From positions 248,001 through 312,000 of the forward strand of contig NZ_VJZR01000001.1 of assembly GCF_007097365.1 (NCBI RefSeq): a stretch of 64,000 bases of DNA, read 5' to 3'. This DNA is from Flavobacterium franklandianum (GTDB lineage Bacteria; Bacteroidota; Bacteroidia; Flavobacteriales; Flavobacteriaceae). The notes under the pieces are model-generated. The model was not told the DNA's origin and searched no databases. It saw only the letters and a program-made list of their open reading frames with translations. Positions 15,441 through 24,946 of the stretch are shown here, in pieces; within the stretch, counting starts at the first letter, position 1, and every line of letters begins with the position of its first letter. Both the position numbers and the translations under genes were made by a program.

Positions 15441-18400
15441 ATGTCAAAAAAACTGTGTTTTAGAATTATTTTATTTTTTATTGCAAACAGCTTGTTTTCT
15501 CAAAATACATTTGAAAACTATCAGTTTCGCGTAATAGATCAAGAGAGTTCAAAAAGTGGCATTTACACCATAGCGCAAGACCGATTGGGGTATATGTGGA
15601 TAGGTACAAACGGGGCAGGATTGTATAAATATGATGGAGTAAATTATATTGCTTATGAGCACAACTCTAAAGTTAGCAATTCCATTAATAGTAATTTAGT
15701 TTATGCAACTTATTTAGACACGGGCAATCGGTTATGGATTGGAACTGATGAAGGATTGTGTCTTTACAATCGGGATTTGAATAATTTTGAAACTATAAAT
15801 ATTCAGAAATATTTTAAGAATGAAACCGTTTTTTCTGTCAAAAGTATTATTCAAGACAACAAAGGGAATCTTTATTTAGGCACACTTAGCAATGGGTTAC
15901 TTAAGTTTAACATAAATAGTCGCAAAGTAGTTAAGGTTAAATCAGACGTTCCTGCTAATGCAAATTATCTTGTTAACTGTCTTGTGAAAGATAAAAAGGG
16001 TAAAATTTATTTAGGAACAAACTTTGGTTTAAAATCACTTGATCCAATAAAAAATGAAGTCTTAAAAGTTGGTTTGGGCAAAGACAATCTAGGTCTTTTT
16101 GGGATTATAGAGTCTTTATTTTTCGATAATAATCAAAATTTGTGGATTGGGAATGGTTATAAAGGGTTGGTTAAAATAAATCTTTATTCGAAAGTATTGC
16201 AAGTGTTTACATATCCCATTACTAGTAAAAGGATTATGGCAATAACGGCAACGGATTCTAAAACAATTCTTTGTGCAACAGAAAACGATGGATTAATTGT
16301 GGTAAACGATCAAGGTGTTGTTCAAAAAAAGTACACCAACAGTAAATTTGATGCTCGAAGTCTTGCTTCTAATTCTGTTTGGTCATTGTGTTTAGATAAA
16401 GACAAAAGAATTTGGTTGGGTTATTATAACAGAGGCCTTGGTGTTTTTGATAAATTAAATAACAAGGTAAATGTTATTGAAAGTATAGCTGGAAAGCCAA
16501 AATCACTACAAACCGGTTGTGTTACAAGTATAGCAAAAGATGATGCTAATCAATTATGGATTAGCATGGAAGGAGGAGGAGTTGATGTTTACAATCCGAC
16601 TACTAAAGATTTTAAACATATTACCAAGTTAGATACTAAATTTTATTCTGGTTTGACGAATGATAATATTACAAAAGTATTTATTGATAAAAAGCAGAAT
16701 GTTTGGCTTTGCAGTTGGAATGAAGGGGTTTATTTTTTAAAAAATGGATCTAAAAAATTTATAAACTACACTACAAAAAACAATTCAGGTCTAGTTTCTG
16801 ACCATGTTATGGGTATTGCAGAAGATTCGAGAGGAGTGATTTGGGTAGGGACTTTTTCAAAAGGCCTACATTATTTCAATCCCAAAGAAGGCAAATTTCA
16901 TCATTGTAATACAAAGCCATTTCATATGAATGGAGAGCTAAATTCTGATGTAAGAACGGTTCTGGTGGACTCAGATGATGTCATCTGGGTTGGATCGACA
17001 ACAGGTTTGTTTAAAGTAATGACAACTGATTTTATTACTTTTTCTGTTACCTCTTTTAGAGATAAAATGTCCGAAAAACTTAAAAATCATAAAAGCACTC
17101 ATACCATAAATACTTTATATCAAGCAAAAAATAAAGATATTTGGATTGGTACCGATGGAGCAGGATTATTTAGTTATAACAAGAAAAACAATGTGTTGCA
17201 ATGGTATATTAATTACAAAGGATTTTTCGAAAAATCGGTAGCCTCCATTGTTGAATCTAATGATGGTTCCATTTGGTTAAGTGGAAAGAAAGGAATTACG
17301 AAACTAGATTTAAAAAACAAAACCACAGTCAATTATTCAACAGACGATGGTTTGTTGGGCAATGATTTCAATAACAATGCCGTTTTAAAAGACGAAAATG
17401 GATGGTTGTATTTTGGAAGTTACAAAGGCTTGAATTATTTTAATCCTAATAAAATAGTTAAGAGTAAAAAAGAATTCCCTATTTATTTTACTGATTTTAA
17501 GCTGTTTAACAAGTCTGTTGTTCCTCTTGAAAAAGACTCGCCATTAATCAAGGTTATATCTCAAACAAAAAAGATAATCCTTAAACACGATCAGTCAGTA
17601 TTTACTATTGATTTCATAGGCGTGAATTATTCCTTTCCTGCCAAGAATGTATACGCATATTATTTAGAAGGATTTGAGGATTCTTGGAATTATGTTGGCA
17701 ATAAACGCTCAGCAACATATACAAATTTAGCGCCAGGGAATTATGTTTTTAAAGTTAAGGCTACTGAAAAAAATGGCATTTGGAATCAAAAACCTTTAGA
17801 ATTACAAATTGAAATATTACCGCCTTGGTGGAAGACCTCTTTCGCTTATTTGTTTTATTTGCTAATAGTACTTGCTGCTGTTTATTTTGTAAATCAATAT
17901 TTTCAAAATCGCTTCAAAGAACAACAAATGATTCAATTTGAGAGAGAAAAAACCATTCAAATAGAAAAATTAAACAATAAAAAACTGCAATTTTTCACCA
18001 ATATCTCTCACGAATTTAGAACTCCGCTAACATTAATTATAAATCCGCTGGAAGATATATTAAAAAACAAAAACTTGGATTTGCCAGATAGAGTATTGAG
18101 TAAATTGCAAACTATTCAAAAAAGTTCCGATAGGCTTTCTAGATTGATTAATGAGTTAATGGATTTTAATAAATTACAGTTTAATAAAATGACATTGCAA
18201 GTACAGCAAATAGAGGTAGTAAGTTTTACAAAAGAAATTACTAGTTTTTTTGAGGAAGAAGCATTAAGTCGGGGAATAAATTTGCAGTTTGAGTCCAATA
18301 AAGAGGAGTTTAAAGATTGGTTAAGCCCCAAAATGTTTGAAAAAATTATTTTTAACGTAATTTCAAATGCCTTTAAAGTGACTCCTGATAATGGAAAAAT

Positions 18401-19568
18401 ATCAGTAAAAATTGATGTTTTCGACGAATTAGATAGTTTTCCTTTGATAGGGCTGGTTGCCAATTATCCTTTTTTTGAAATTAATATAGAAGACACAGGT
18501 GCGGGATTAGACAAAAAAGACATCAAGAAAATATTTGATCGTTTTTACCAAGTAAACAATTTAAACAAAGCCTATTATGGAAGTACAGGCATTGGTTTAG
18601 AAGTGGTTAGAGGGTTTATAGAACTTCATAAAGGAAAAATTGAAGTTAAAAGTGAGTTAGGAGTTGGAACTACATTTAAACTTTTATTCCCTATCGGCAA
18701 AGAATTTTTTGATGAAAGTGAAGTGCTTCAAGAGGAATTTATAAGCGAGAAAAAGAATTTCATTCCTTCAATAAAAAGAGAAGTAAAGGAACTAGCAAAT
18801 GATGAAGAAGGACAACTTCGAACCCACACGATTTTGATTGTTGAAGATAATGTAGAGTTGAGAAGTTATTTAAAAGACGAATTAAAAAGAGATTATAAGG
18901 TTTTAATAGCAGAAAACGGGCAGATTGGTTTTGAGATAGCCTTGCAGAAGTTGCCCGATTTAATTTTAACAGATGTTATTATGCCTGTGATGAACGGTTT
19001 AGATTTGTGTAAAAACATTAAATTAAATTTAAAAACTAGTCATATTCCATTGCTGATGTTATCGGCCAAAGCACTTGTTGAGAACAAATTAGAAGGGATA
19101 GATTCTGGCGCCGATTTGTATTTGAGTAAGCCTTTCGATATGGACATATTAAGATCTAGTTTGGCACAACTAATTACCAGTAGGCAAATTATGTTTAATA
19201 AATTTTATAACGGAATAACTAAGAATGCAAATGCAAAAACTACTACTTTAGATAATGAGTTTATACAAAAAGCATTAAACTATATTAATGAAAATATTAG
19301 TGAAACAGAATTAAGTGTTGAGGTTTTGGCCTCGGAAGTGTTCCTAAGTAGAAGTCAGCTTTATAGAAAAATAAAAACGTTGACAGGTGTCTCAGTAAAT
19401 GAATTTATACGAAATGTTCGTTTAGAAAAAGCCAAAGAGTTAATTGAATTTGGCAATGATAATATTAATGAAATAAGCTATAAAGTAGGCTTTAGCTCTC
19501 CATCTTATTTTACAAAATGCTTCAAAGAGAAGTTTGGTTATCTGCCTACCCATAATAACAAACAATAG
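15441..19568 (+). CDS. Hybrid two-component system (HTCS) sensor-regulator of the uptake locus
   Basis: A 1,375-residue one-protein signalling system that senses a glycan fragment in the periplasm and switches on the neighbouring uptake genes. In order: signal peptide (1-20); two-propeller Reg_prop region, about 30-690 (repeated GYMWIGTNGAGLYKYD, LWIGTDEGL); Y_Y_Y domain, about 695-790; membrane segment about 800-820 (SFAYLFYLLIVLAAVYFV); HisKA with His857 in NISHEFRTPL; HATPase with DTGAGLD and GSTGIGLEV; receiver with Asp1178 in LILTDVIMP; AraC-type HTH at about 1275-1375. All key residues are present. It is followed by a terminator and then by SusC1. Confidence 0.96.
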   Translation: MSKKLCFRIILFFIANSLFSQNTFENYQFRVIDQESSKSGIYTIAQDRLGYMWIGTNGAGLYKYDGVNYIAYEHNSKVSNSINSNLVYATYLDTGNRLWIGTDEGLCLYNRDLNNFETINIQKYFKNETVFSVKSIIQDNKGNLYLGTLSNGLLKFNINSRKVVKVKSDVPANANYLVNCLVKDKKGKIYLGTNFGLKSLDPIKNEVLKVGLGKDNLGLFGIIESLFFDNNQNLWIGNGYKGLVKINLYSKVLQVFTYPITSKRIMAITATDSKTILCATENDGLIVVNDQGVVQKKYTNSKFDARSLASNSVWSLCLDKDKRIWLGYYNRGLGVFDKLNNKVNVIESIAGKPKSLQTGCVTSIAKDDANQLWISMEGGGVDVYNPTTKDFKHITKLDTKFYSGLTNDNITKVFIDKKQNVWLCSWNEGVYFLKNGSKKFINYTTKNNSGLVSDHVMGIAEDSRGVIWVGTFSKGLHYFNPKEGKFHHCNTKPFHMNGELNSDVRTVLVDSDDVIWVGSTTGLFKVMTTDFITFSVTSFRDKMSEKLKNHKSTHTINTLYQAKNKDIWIGTDGAGLFSYNKKNNVLQWYINYKGFFEKSVASIVESNDGSIWLSGKKGITKLDLKNKTTVNYSTDDGLLGNDFNNNAVLKDENGWLYFGSYKGLNYFNPNKIVKSKKEFPIYFTDFKLFNKSVVPLEKDSPLIKVISQTKKIILKHDQSVFTIDFIGVNYSFPAKNVYAYYLEGFEDSWNYVGNKRSATYTNLAPGNYVFKVKATEKNGIWNQKPLELQIEILPPWWKTSFAYLFYLLIVLAAVYFVNQYFQNRFKEQQMIQFEREKTIQIEKLNNKKLQFFTNISHEFRTPLTLIINPLEDILKNKNLDLPDRVLSKLQTIQKSSDRLSRLINELMDFNKLQFNKMTLQVQQIEVVSFTKEITSFFEEEALSRGINLQFESNKEEFKDWLSPKMFEKIIFNVISNAFKVTPDNGKISVKIDVFDELDSFPLIGLVANYPFFEINIEDTGAGLDKKDIKKIFDRFYQVNNLNKAYYGSTGIGLEVVRGFIELHKGKIEVKSELGVGTTFKLLFPIGKEFFDESEVLQEEFISEKKNFIPSIKREVKELANDEEGQLRTHTILIVEDNVELRSYLKDELKRDYKVLIAENGQIGFEIALQKLPDLILTDVIMPVMNGLDLCKNIKLNLKTSHIPLLMLSAKALVENKLEGIDSGADLYLSKPFDMDILRSSLAQLITSRQIMFNKFYNGITKNANAKTTTLDNEFIQKALNYINENISETELSVEVLASEVFLSRSQLYRKIKTLTGVSVNEFIRNVRLEKAKELIEFGNDNINEISYKVGFSSPSYFTKCFKEKFGYLPTHNNKQ

Positions 19569-19587
19569 AAATTAATAATTTATTGTC

Positions 19588-19616
19588 AAAAGCGGTTTTT
19601 ACCGCTTTTTTTGTTT
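19588..19616 (+). terminator. Terminator after the HTCS gene
   Basis: AAAAGCGGT at 19588-19596 pairs with ACCGCTTTT at 19601-19609 across a four-base loop, followed by a T-rich tract. Confidence 0.88.
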
Positions 19617-20278
19617 TGTATATTAAGTGGTTTAAAACTCATTTCGGAAATGAACCCCAATCAAAGCTTCAAAATTAATTAGAACCCAGTCGTGGCTGAA
19701 ATTTGTATTTAATAATTTTAGCTAATGGGCTTACAAAAAATCTTTTTTAAGTATATAAAATTTCGCAAAATTTTATTTTAAGCTCTAAAATAAGTGTTTT
19801 GTAGATTATTAAAAACACATAAATAATCGTTTATTTTTTAACATAACAAAAAAATAAAATACTATTTATGATAATGTAATAATTATATATTTTGTTTTAA
19901 ACAAAGCCTTAACGTACTGAATTCATTGTATTTTTTTATAATATGCTACAAATTTGTTATTTTTTGCATCATTTGTATTAGATTAAATTTGATTAAACAA
20001 TATATTTTTGACACCGTACAATAGCATACAGCCAAGAGCCTAAATTATGAACAATCCTAAAATATAAAAAACCATGAAATGAAAAACAGATTTATATTTT
20101 TTAAAGTAAATAAATAAAAATCATTTGATTTGAAAATATAAATTTCAGTAAAAGACTATAAATCTTTTTGTAATAATTATTAACCTAAAAATTATTAAAG
20201 TATGTAGAAATTTTACTAAAAAACTAAACGAACATTTTTTAATTCAAAACTATTTTAAATCAACTAAAACCAAAAAAT
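19617..20278 (+). promoter_or_regulatory. Long AT-rich upstream region and leader of SusC1
   Basis: This 660-base spacer holds no gene. TATTTTTG at 20003-20010 fits a -7 box without a TTG at the expected distance, as expected for an HTCS-activated promoter. It would give an untranslated leader of about 265 bases. No clear operator repeat was identified by eye. Confidence 0.4.
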
Positions 20279-23200
20279 ATGATTATGAAATTTAAATTTG
20301 CAATAATTGCACTGGTAATGATTTGCAGTCACAATGTGATGGCACAATCAAAGACCATTCAAGGCGTTGTGACAGACGCCACAGGTCAGCCACTGCCAGG
20401 AGCCAGTATTAATGTGCAAGGTACTACAAATAGCGCATCAACAGATTTTGATGGGAAATACTCTTTAAAAGATGTAAAGTCTACTGACAAAATAACGTTC
20501 TCTTTTGTTGGTACGATTTCTCAAACTATTACTGCAGGGAATCAAACCTCTATTAATGTTAAATTAGTAGAATCTACCCAAAGTTTAACCGAAGTTGTAG
20601 TAGTTGCTTATGGTTCTCAAAAAAGAAGCAAAGTTACTGGGGCAATTTCAGTGGTAGGTGCTAAAGAAATTGCGGCAGTACCTATAACAAATGCAGAATC
20701 AGCTTTGCAGGGTAGAGCAGCAGGGGTTACCGTTATTAATGGCGCACCAGGAAGCAGTCCTACAGTTAGCATTCGTGGTTTATCCACAATGGGAAATAGT
20801 AGTCCTCTGTATGTAATAGATGGGGTTTTAACAGGAAACCTATCTGGATTAAGCCCTAATGACATTGAGACCATATCCGTTTTAAAAGACGCCTCAACAA
20901 CGGCTCTTTATGGTTCTAAAGCTTTTAACGGGGTAATTATTGTAACTACTAAAAAAGGTAAAAAAGGTGCAGGAGTGCTTACTTTTAATACTTACATAGG
21001 GTCGCAATCCGTTTCTAAAAGATATGATGTGATGGACACAACACAATATCTAAAATATGCAAAAGATTTAGGTAGTGATCTTACCGCACGAGCTGCCGAA
21101 TTTGGGAATATAAATACAAATTGGCAAGATCAAATTTTTCAATCAGGTTTAATGCAAGATTATAATTTGAGTTTCTCTAATGGGACAGATACGTCATCTA
21201 GTCGTTATTCTGCTGAAATTTTAAAACAAGAAGGGTCTATCATTGGTACTGCTTTCGAGCGTTATTCTTTTAGAGCTAATAATACACAAACTCTTGGAAA
21301 AATAACAGTAGGTAGTAATGTGGGTATTTCGTTCAGCAAGACTAATCCTGAGCGTAGTGCGGGAGGACGAACACTATTGGAGCACGCTATAAAAATGGCT
21401 CCTTACTTACCAATATACAATGCAAATAATTTAGGAGGATATCAAGGACCATCAACTATTGACGGTCAAGATTCCGAAAACCCAGTTCGTGTTGCCAATT
21501 TAGGAAGTCAGGTAATTAATAATGTATCCATAATAGGGAACATTTTCGGTGAATATGACATTAACAAAGGGTTGAAATTTAGATCACAAGTGTCATTAGA
21601 CTATTATACTTCAAAAAATCACACCTTTGTTCCTTCTTTCAAAGATGGTTCTGCACATAGTCAAGGATTCTCTACTACAAATGAAGGTAACCAATATGGC
21701 CAAACCATTGTTTTTAATAATAGTTTGCAATACAAAACAACTATTGCTGATAAACACAATATAGAAGCTATAGGAATGATAGAAAAATTGACTGGCAAAG
21801 GTCAAAACATAAATGCAGGTAGCCGTTATTACATTTCAGATGAAATCGATCAGCTAAGACTTCAAGATGCGAATTTAAATTCAAGTAGTTATGAAGAAAA
21901 TAATTTGGGTTACATCGCTCGTGTTAATTATGATTACGATGAAAAATACCTAGTAGCGGTTTCAGGTCGTCGTGATGGTTCTTCTCGTTTTGGGGCAAAC
22001 AATCGTTGGGGTAATTTTTACTCAGTTGCATTGGGATGGAACATTGCTAAAGAAGATTTTATGAAAAATTCTGTTTTTAGCACTTTAAAACTTAGGGCTA
22101 GTAGTGGAACTACAGGAAATGATAGAATTGGAAATTATCAATATAGCGCCACTTTAGTGTCAAATTATTATTACCCAATTGCTGGGGCAGCTGCGGCTGG
22201 TGTTTCAACAGGTGGTGCTGCAAATCCTGATTTGAAATGGGAGTCTAAAAATGATAGAAACTTTGGTTTGGATTTTGGTTTGTATGACGAAAAATTTACT
22301 GGCGCTATCGAATATTTCAATAATAAAGCGAGTGACATTCTTTTTCAAGTTCCACTTCCTGCATCAGTTGGTTCAGCTAATGGAACTCAAACTGTTAATA
22401 TTGCGGATGTTAACACAAACGGATTTGAATTGAGTTTGGGTTATAATGACAGAGAAGGCGATTTTACTTGGTCAGCTACTGCTAATTTAGGCACTAGTAA
22501 TAATGAAGTTATAAGTTTAGCTCCAGGTGTTACTTCTGTACTAGCGGGTCCAGGCCCAAGAGCAGGTTTAGAGAACTTTTCGAGACTTGAAGTTGGACAG
22601 CCATTGTTCTATTTTTACGGTATAGAAACCAACGGGATTTACAAAAATCAGGCAGAAGTTGATGCTGTTTTTGGACCAGGTCAAACTGCTATAAAACCAG
22701 GAGATATTAGATTTGTTGATCAAGATGGCAATAAAACAATCAACGCTAATGACAAAACCAATATTGGAAATCCATATCCAGATTTTACTTACGGTTTGAA
22801 CCTTACAGCAGCCTACAAAAAATTTGATTTCAACTGTTTTATTACAGGAGTTCAAGGGAATGATATTTTTAATGCTAATGTTTTTGATTTACAGGGAATG
22901 CAACGTTTGTTTAATGCTAGTACAGACGTTATAGGTAGGTCTATTGTAGCAAATGGAGTTGTTACAAATCCGTCAGCTACTTTGCCTAGAGCTTTGGGAG
23001 CAAGCCAAAACTGGGCTTCAGCCAGTGATCGATACGTAGAAGATGGTTCTTATGCAAGATTGAAAAATATCACTGTGGGTTATACTCTTAATGGAACCAC
23101 ATTCGATAAATATTTTTCTAAATTGAGAATGTATGTAAGTGCACAAAATCTTATTACAATTACAAATTATTCCGGTTTAGATCCTGAAGTTGCACGTGCA

Positions 23201-23287
23201 GACGGTAATGCAAATTCAGCAGGAATTGATTTAGGAAGATACCCACAACCAAAATCAGTAATCTTTGGACTTGACGTAACATTTTAA
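20279..23287 (+). CDS. SusC/RagA-type TonB-linked outer-membrane transporter 1
   Basis: A 1,002-residue SusC-type importer. It has a signal peptide (to MAQ, about residue 23) and a carboxypeptidase-regulatory domain at about 27-105 (IQGVVTDATGQPLPGASI). The TonB-box region follows (SLTEVVVVAYGSQKRSKVTGA), then the plug with the SusC signature LKDASTTALYGSKAFNGVIIVTTKKG. The barrel ends in SVIFGLDVTF. ATG at 20285 is an equally good start. It is 11 bases upstream of SusD1, so the two form one transport unit. Control by the adjacent HTCS is expected. Confidence 0.96.
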   Translation: MIMKFKFAIIALVMICSHNVMAQSKTIQGVVTDATGQPLPGASINVQGTTNSASTDFDGKYSLKDVKSTDKITFSFVGTISQTITAGNQTSINVKLVESTQSLTEVVVVAYGSQKRSKVTGAISVVGAKEIAAVPITNAESALQGRAAGVTVINGAPGSSPTVSIRGLSTMGNSSPLYVIDGVLTGNLSGLSPNDIETISVLKDASTTALYGSKAFNGVIIVTTKKGKKGAGVLTFNTYIGSQSVSKRYDVMDTTQYLKYAKDLGSDLTARAAEFGNINTNWQDQIFQSGLMQDYNLSFSNGTDTSSSRYSAEILKQEGSIIGTAFERYSFRANNTQTLGKITVGSNVGISFSKTNPERSAGGRTLLEHAIKMAPYLPIYNANNLGGYQGPSTIDGQDSENPVRVANLGSQVINNVSIIGNIFGEYDINKGLKFRSQVSLDYYTSKNHTFVPSFKDGSAHSQGFSTTNEGNQYGQTIVFNNSLQYKTTIADKHNIEAIGMIEKLTGKGQNINAGSRYYISDEIDQLRLQDANLNSSSYEENNLGYIARVNYDYDEKYLVAVSGRRDGSSRFGANNRWGNFYSVALGWNIAKEDFMKNSVFSTLKLRASSGTTGNDRIGNYQYSATLVSNYYYPIAGAAAAGVSTGGAANPDLKWESKNDRNFGLDFGLYDEKFTGAIEYFNNKASDILFQVPLPASVGSANGTQTVNIADVNTNGFELSLGYNDREGDFTWSATANLGTSNNEVISLAPGVTSVLAGPGPRAGLENFSRLEVGQPLFYFYGIETNGIYKNQAEVDAVFGPGQTAIKPGDIRFVDQDGNKTINANDKTNIGNPYPDFTYGLNLTAAYKKFDFNCFITGVQGNDIFNANVFDLQGMQRLFNASTDVIGRSIVANGVVTNPSATLPRALGASQNWASASDRYVEDGSYARLKNITVGYTLNGTTFDKYFSKLRMYVSAQNLITITNYSGLDPEVARADGNANSAGIDLGRYPQPKSVIFGLDVTF

Positions 23288-23298
23288 TATATAAAATC

Positions 23299-24774
23299 AT
23301 GAAAAAAATAAAATATATAGTTTTACTATTGTCCGGAATTTTTGCTATAAATTCGTGTGACACAAAGGATTTAGAAGTAAAAAATCCGAATGAACTTTCA
23401 CCTGAGACTTTCTTCAAAACAGAAGCTCAAGTGCAAGCATCCGTAAATGCTGCCTATGCACATTTGCAAACAAGAGGTCTTTACGGAAGACATATTTTCT
23501 TCGCTTTAGACAATATGTCTCAAGAGAACAAAGGAAATCCTCAGTTAGAAGGAAATAAAAGACCTTTTATTAATTTTACTTTTGATGCTGGTAGTGATAT
23601 CATTCAGTATTATTGGGAATCTTGTTTCTTAGGAATATCAAGAGCAAATTTTGTTCTAGACAATGAGGCTATAATTACCGCATTGCCAAATTCTGTGTTG
23701 ACACAAGAGAAAAAAAATAAATTCCTAGGAGAAGCTCATTTTTTAAGAGCCTATTATTATTTTCTATTAGTAAATCGTTTTGGAGATTTGCCTATTTATA
23801 CTAAACAAACTATTGTTGGGGCGGTAAGAAGTCCAAAAGCAGATGTGTACAAATTAATCACGGAGGATTTTGATTTTGCTTCAAAAAACCTTTTGGCCGA
23901 TAGTGCAGAACAAAATGGTAGAGCTACGAAAGAAGCTGCTTATGCTTATTTAGGAAAAGTAAATTTGTATCTAAAGAAATATGATGAAGCATTAACTGCT
24001 CTTAATCAAGTGACAGGGTATAGCTTAGAATCTAATTTTTTCAACAATTTTATGGATGAAACTGAACACGGTCCTGAGTCTGTTTTTGAAGTAGAATATG
24101 ATGAGAAATTAGGTGTTGGTGATAAATGGGGTAGTGATACAGGTGGAACAGGTTCTGCCGAGGCTACTTTTAGAGGACAAGAATATGGCAACTTAGGTTG
24201 GTACAATGTATATCCATCTGATAAATTGCTTGATGAGTACGAAGTAGGAGACAAGCGTTTTGGTGATACTTTTTATGTACCGGGTTCTGTATATAACAAA
24301 GGTGCTAGTGTGATGACTGCCAATAATTTTAGCACATCAGAAGGCAATAGAAGAGCAGGTTGGAAAAAATATCAAAACTATTACAAACGTACTGATGAGA
24401 ATCAAGATTCTAGTATCAACTTTAAAGTGATGCGTTATTCAGATGTATTGCTAATGAAAGCCGAGTGCGAAAATCAAAGAGCAAGTGGTTCTCAAGCAGC
24501 GGCTATAGCCTATATCAAAATAGTTAGAGATAGAGCTGGTTTAATTACTACTATAACTGCGACTAAAGATGCTGTTTTCAAAGCTATAATCCATGAACGC
24601 AAAGTTGAATTAGCTGGAGAACAAGTCCGATTTGATGATATTATGAGATGGGGTCTTGCCTCCACAGAGTTGGCAGGTACTGGTTTCGTAGCAGGCAAAC
24701 ATGAATTATGGCCTATACCAAACAGAGAGACTTCTTCAAATCCTAACATTAAGGGAAACAACCCAAATTGGTAA
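23299..24774 (+). CDS. SusD/RagB-type surface lipoprotein 1
   Basis: A 491-residue lipoprotein (lipobox FAINSC, Cys20). The SusD N-terminal pattern NPNELSPETFFKTEAQVQASVNAAYAHLQ is present, followed by helical repeat segments such as GEAHFLRAYYYFLLVNRFGDLP. The RagB-type end contains ELAGEQVRFDDIMRWG and HELWPIPNRE. SusD proteins cap the SusC barrel and bind the incoming oligosaccharide. It pairs with SusC1 and is followed by a terminator hairpin. Confidence 0.95.
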   Translation: MKKIKYIVLLLSGIFAINSCDTKDLEVKNPNELSPETFFKTEAQVQASVNAAYAHLQTRGLYGRHIFFALDNMSQENKGNPQLEGNKRPFINFTFDAGSDIIQYYWESCFLGISRANFVLDNEAIITALPNSVLTQEKKNKFLGEAHFLRAYYYFLLVNRFGDLPIYTKQTIVGAVRSPKADVYKLITEDFDFASKNLLADSAEQNGRATKEAAYAYLGKVNLYLKKYDEALTALNQVTGYSLESNFFNNFMDETEHGPESVFEVEYDEKLGVGDKWGSDTGGTGSAEATFRGQEYGNLGWYNVYPSDKLLDEYEVGDKRFGDTFYVPGSVYNKGASVMTANNFSTSEGNRRAGWKKYQNYYKRTDENQDSSINFKVMRYSDVLLMKAECENQRASGSQAAAIAYIKIVRDRAGLITTITATKDAVFKAIIHERKVELAGEQVRFDDIMRWGLASTELAGTGFVAGKHELWPIPNRETSSNPNIKGNNPNW

Positions 24775-24815
24775 AAAATATTAAAAACTTTGGTTAGTTA
24801 AGTTAGTATTTTGCT

Positions 24816-24846
24816 AAACAGCGCATGTAAATGCGCTGTTTTTTTA
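24816..24846 (+). terminator. Terminator after SusD1
   Basis: AAACAGCGCAT at 24816-24826 pairs with ATGCGCTGTTT at 24831-24841 across GTAA, followed by a T run. It separates SusCD1 from the first FG-GAP gene. Confidence 0.88.
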
Positions 24847-24946
24847 ATATTTTAGAAGAACAAAAAATATTAGTTTGCTTGGTTATAAATCAATTAACTA
24901 CTTTTATAATTCTTTAATTAAGGTTTTCTGTTTTAAACAAATAGTT

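Noticed and set aside
24875..24946. Upstream TTG start for FG-GAP protein 1
   Set aside because: It would place 24 residues before a clean lipoprotein signal beginning at the ATG at 24947.
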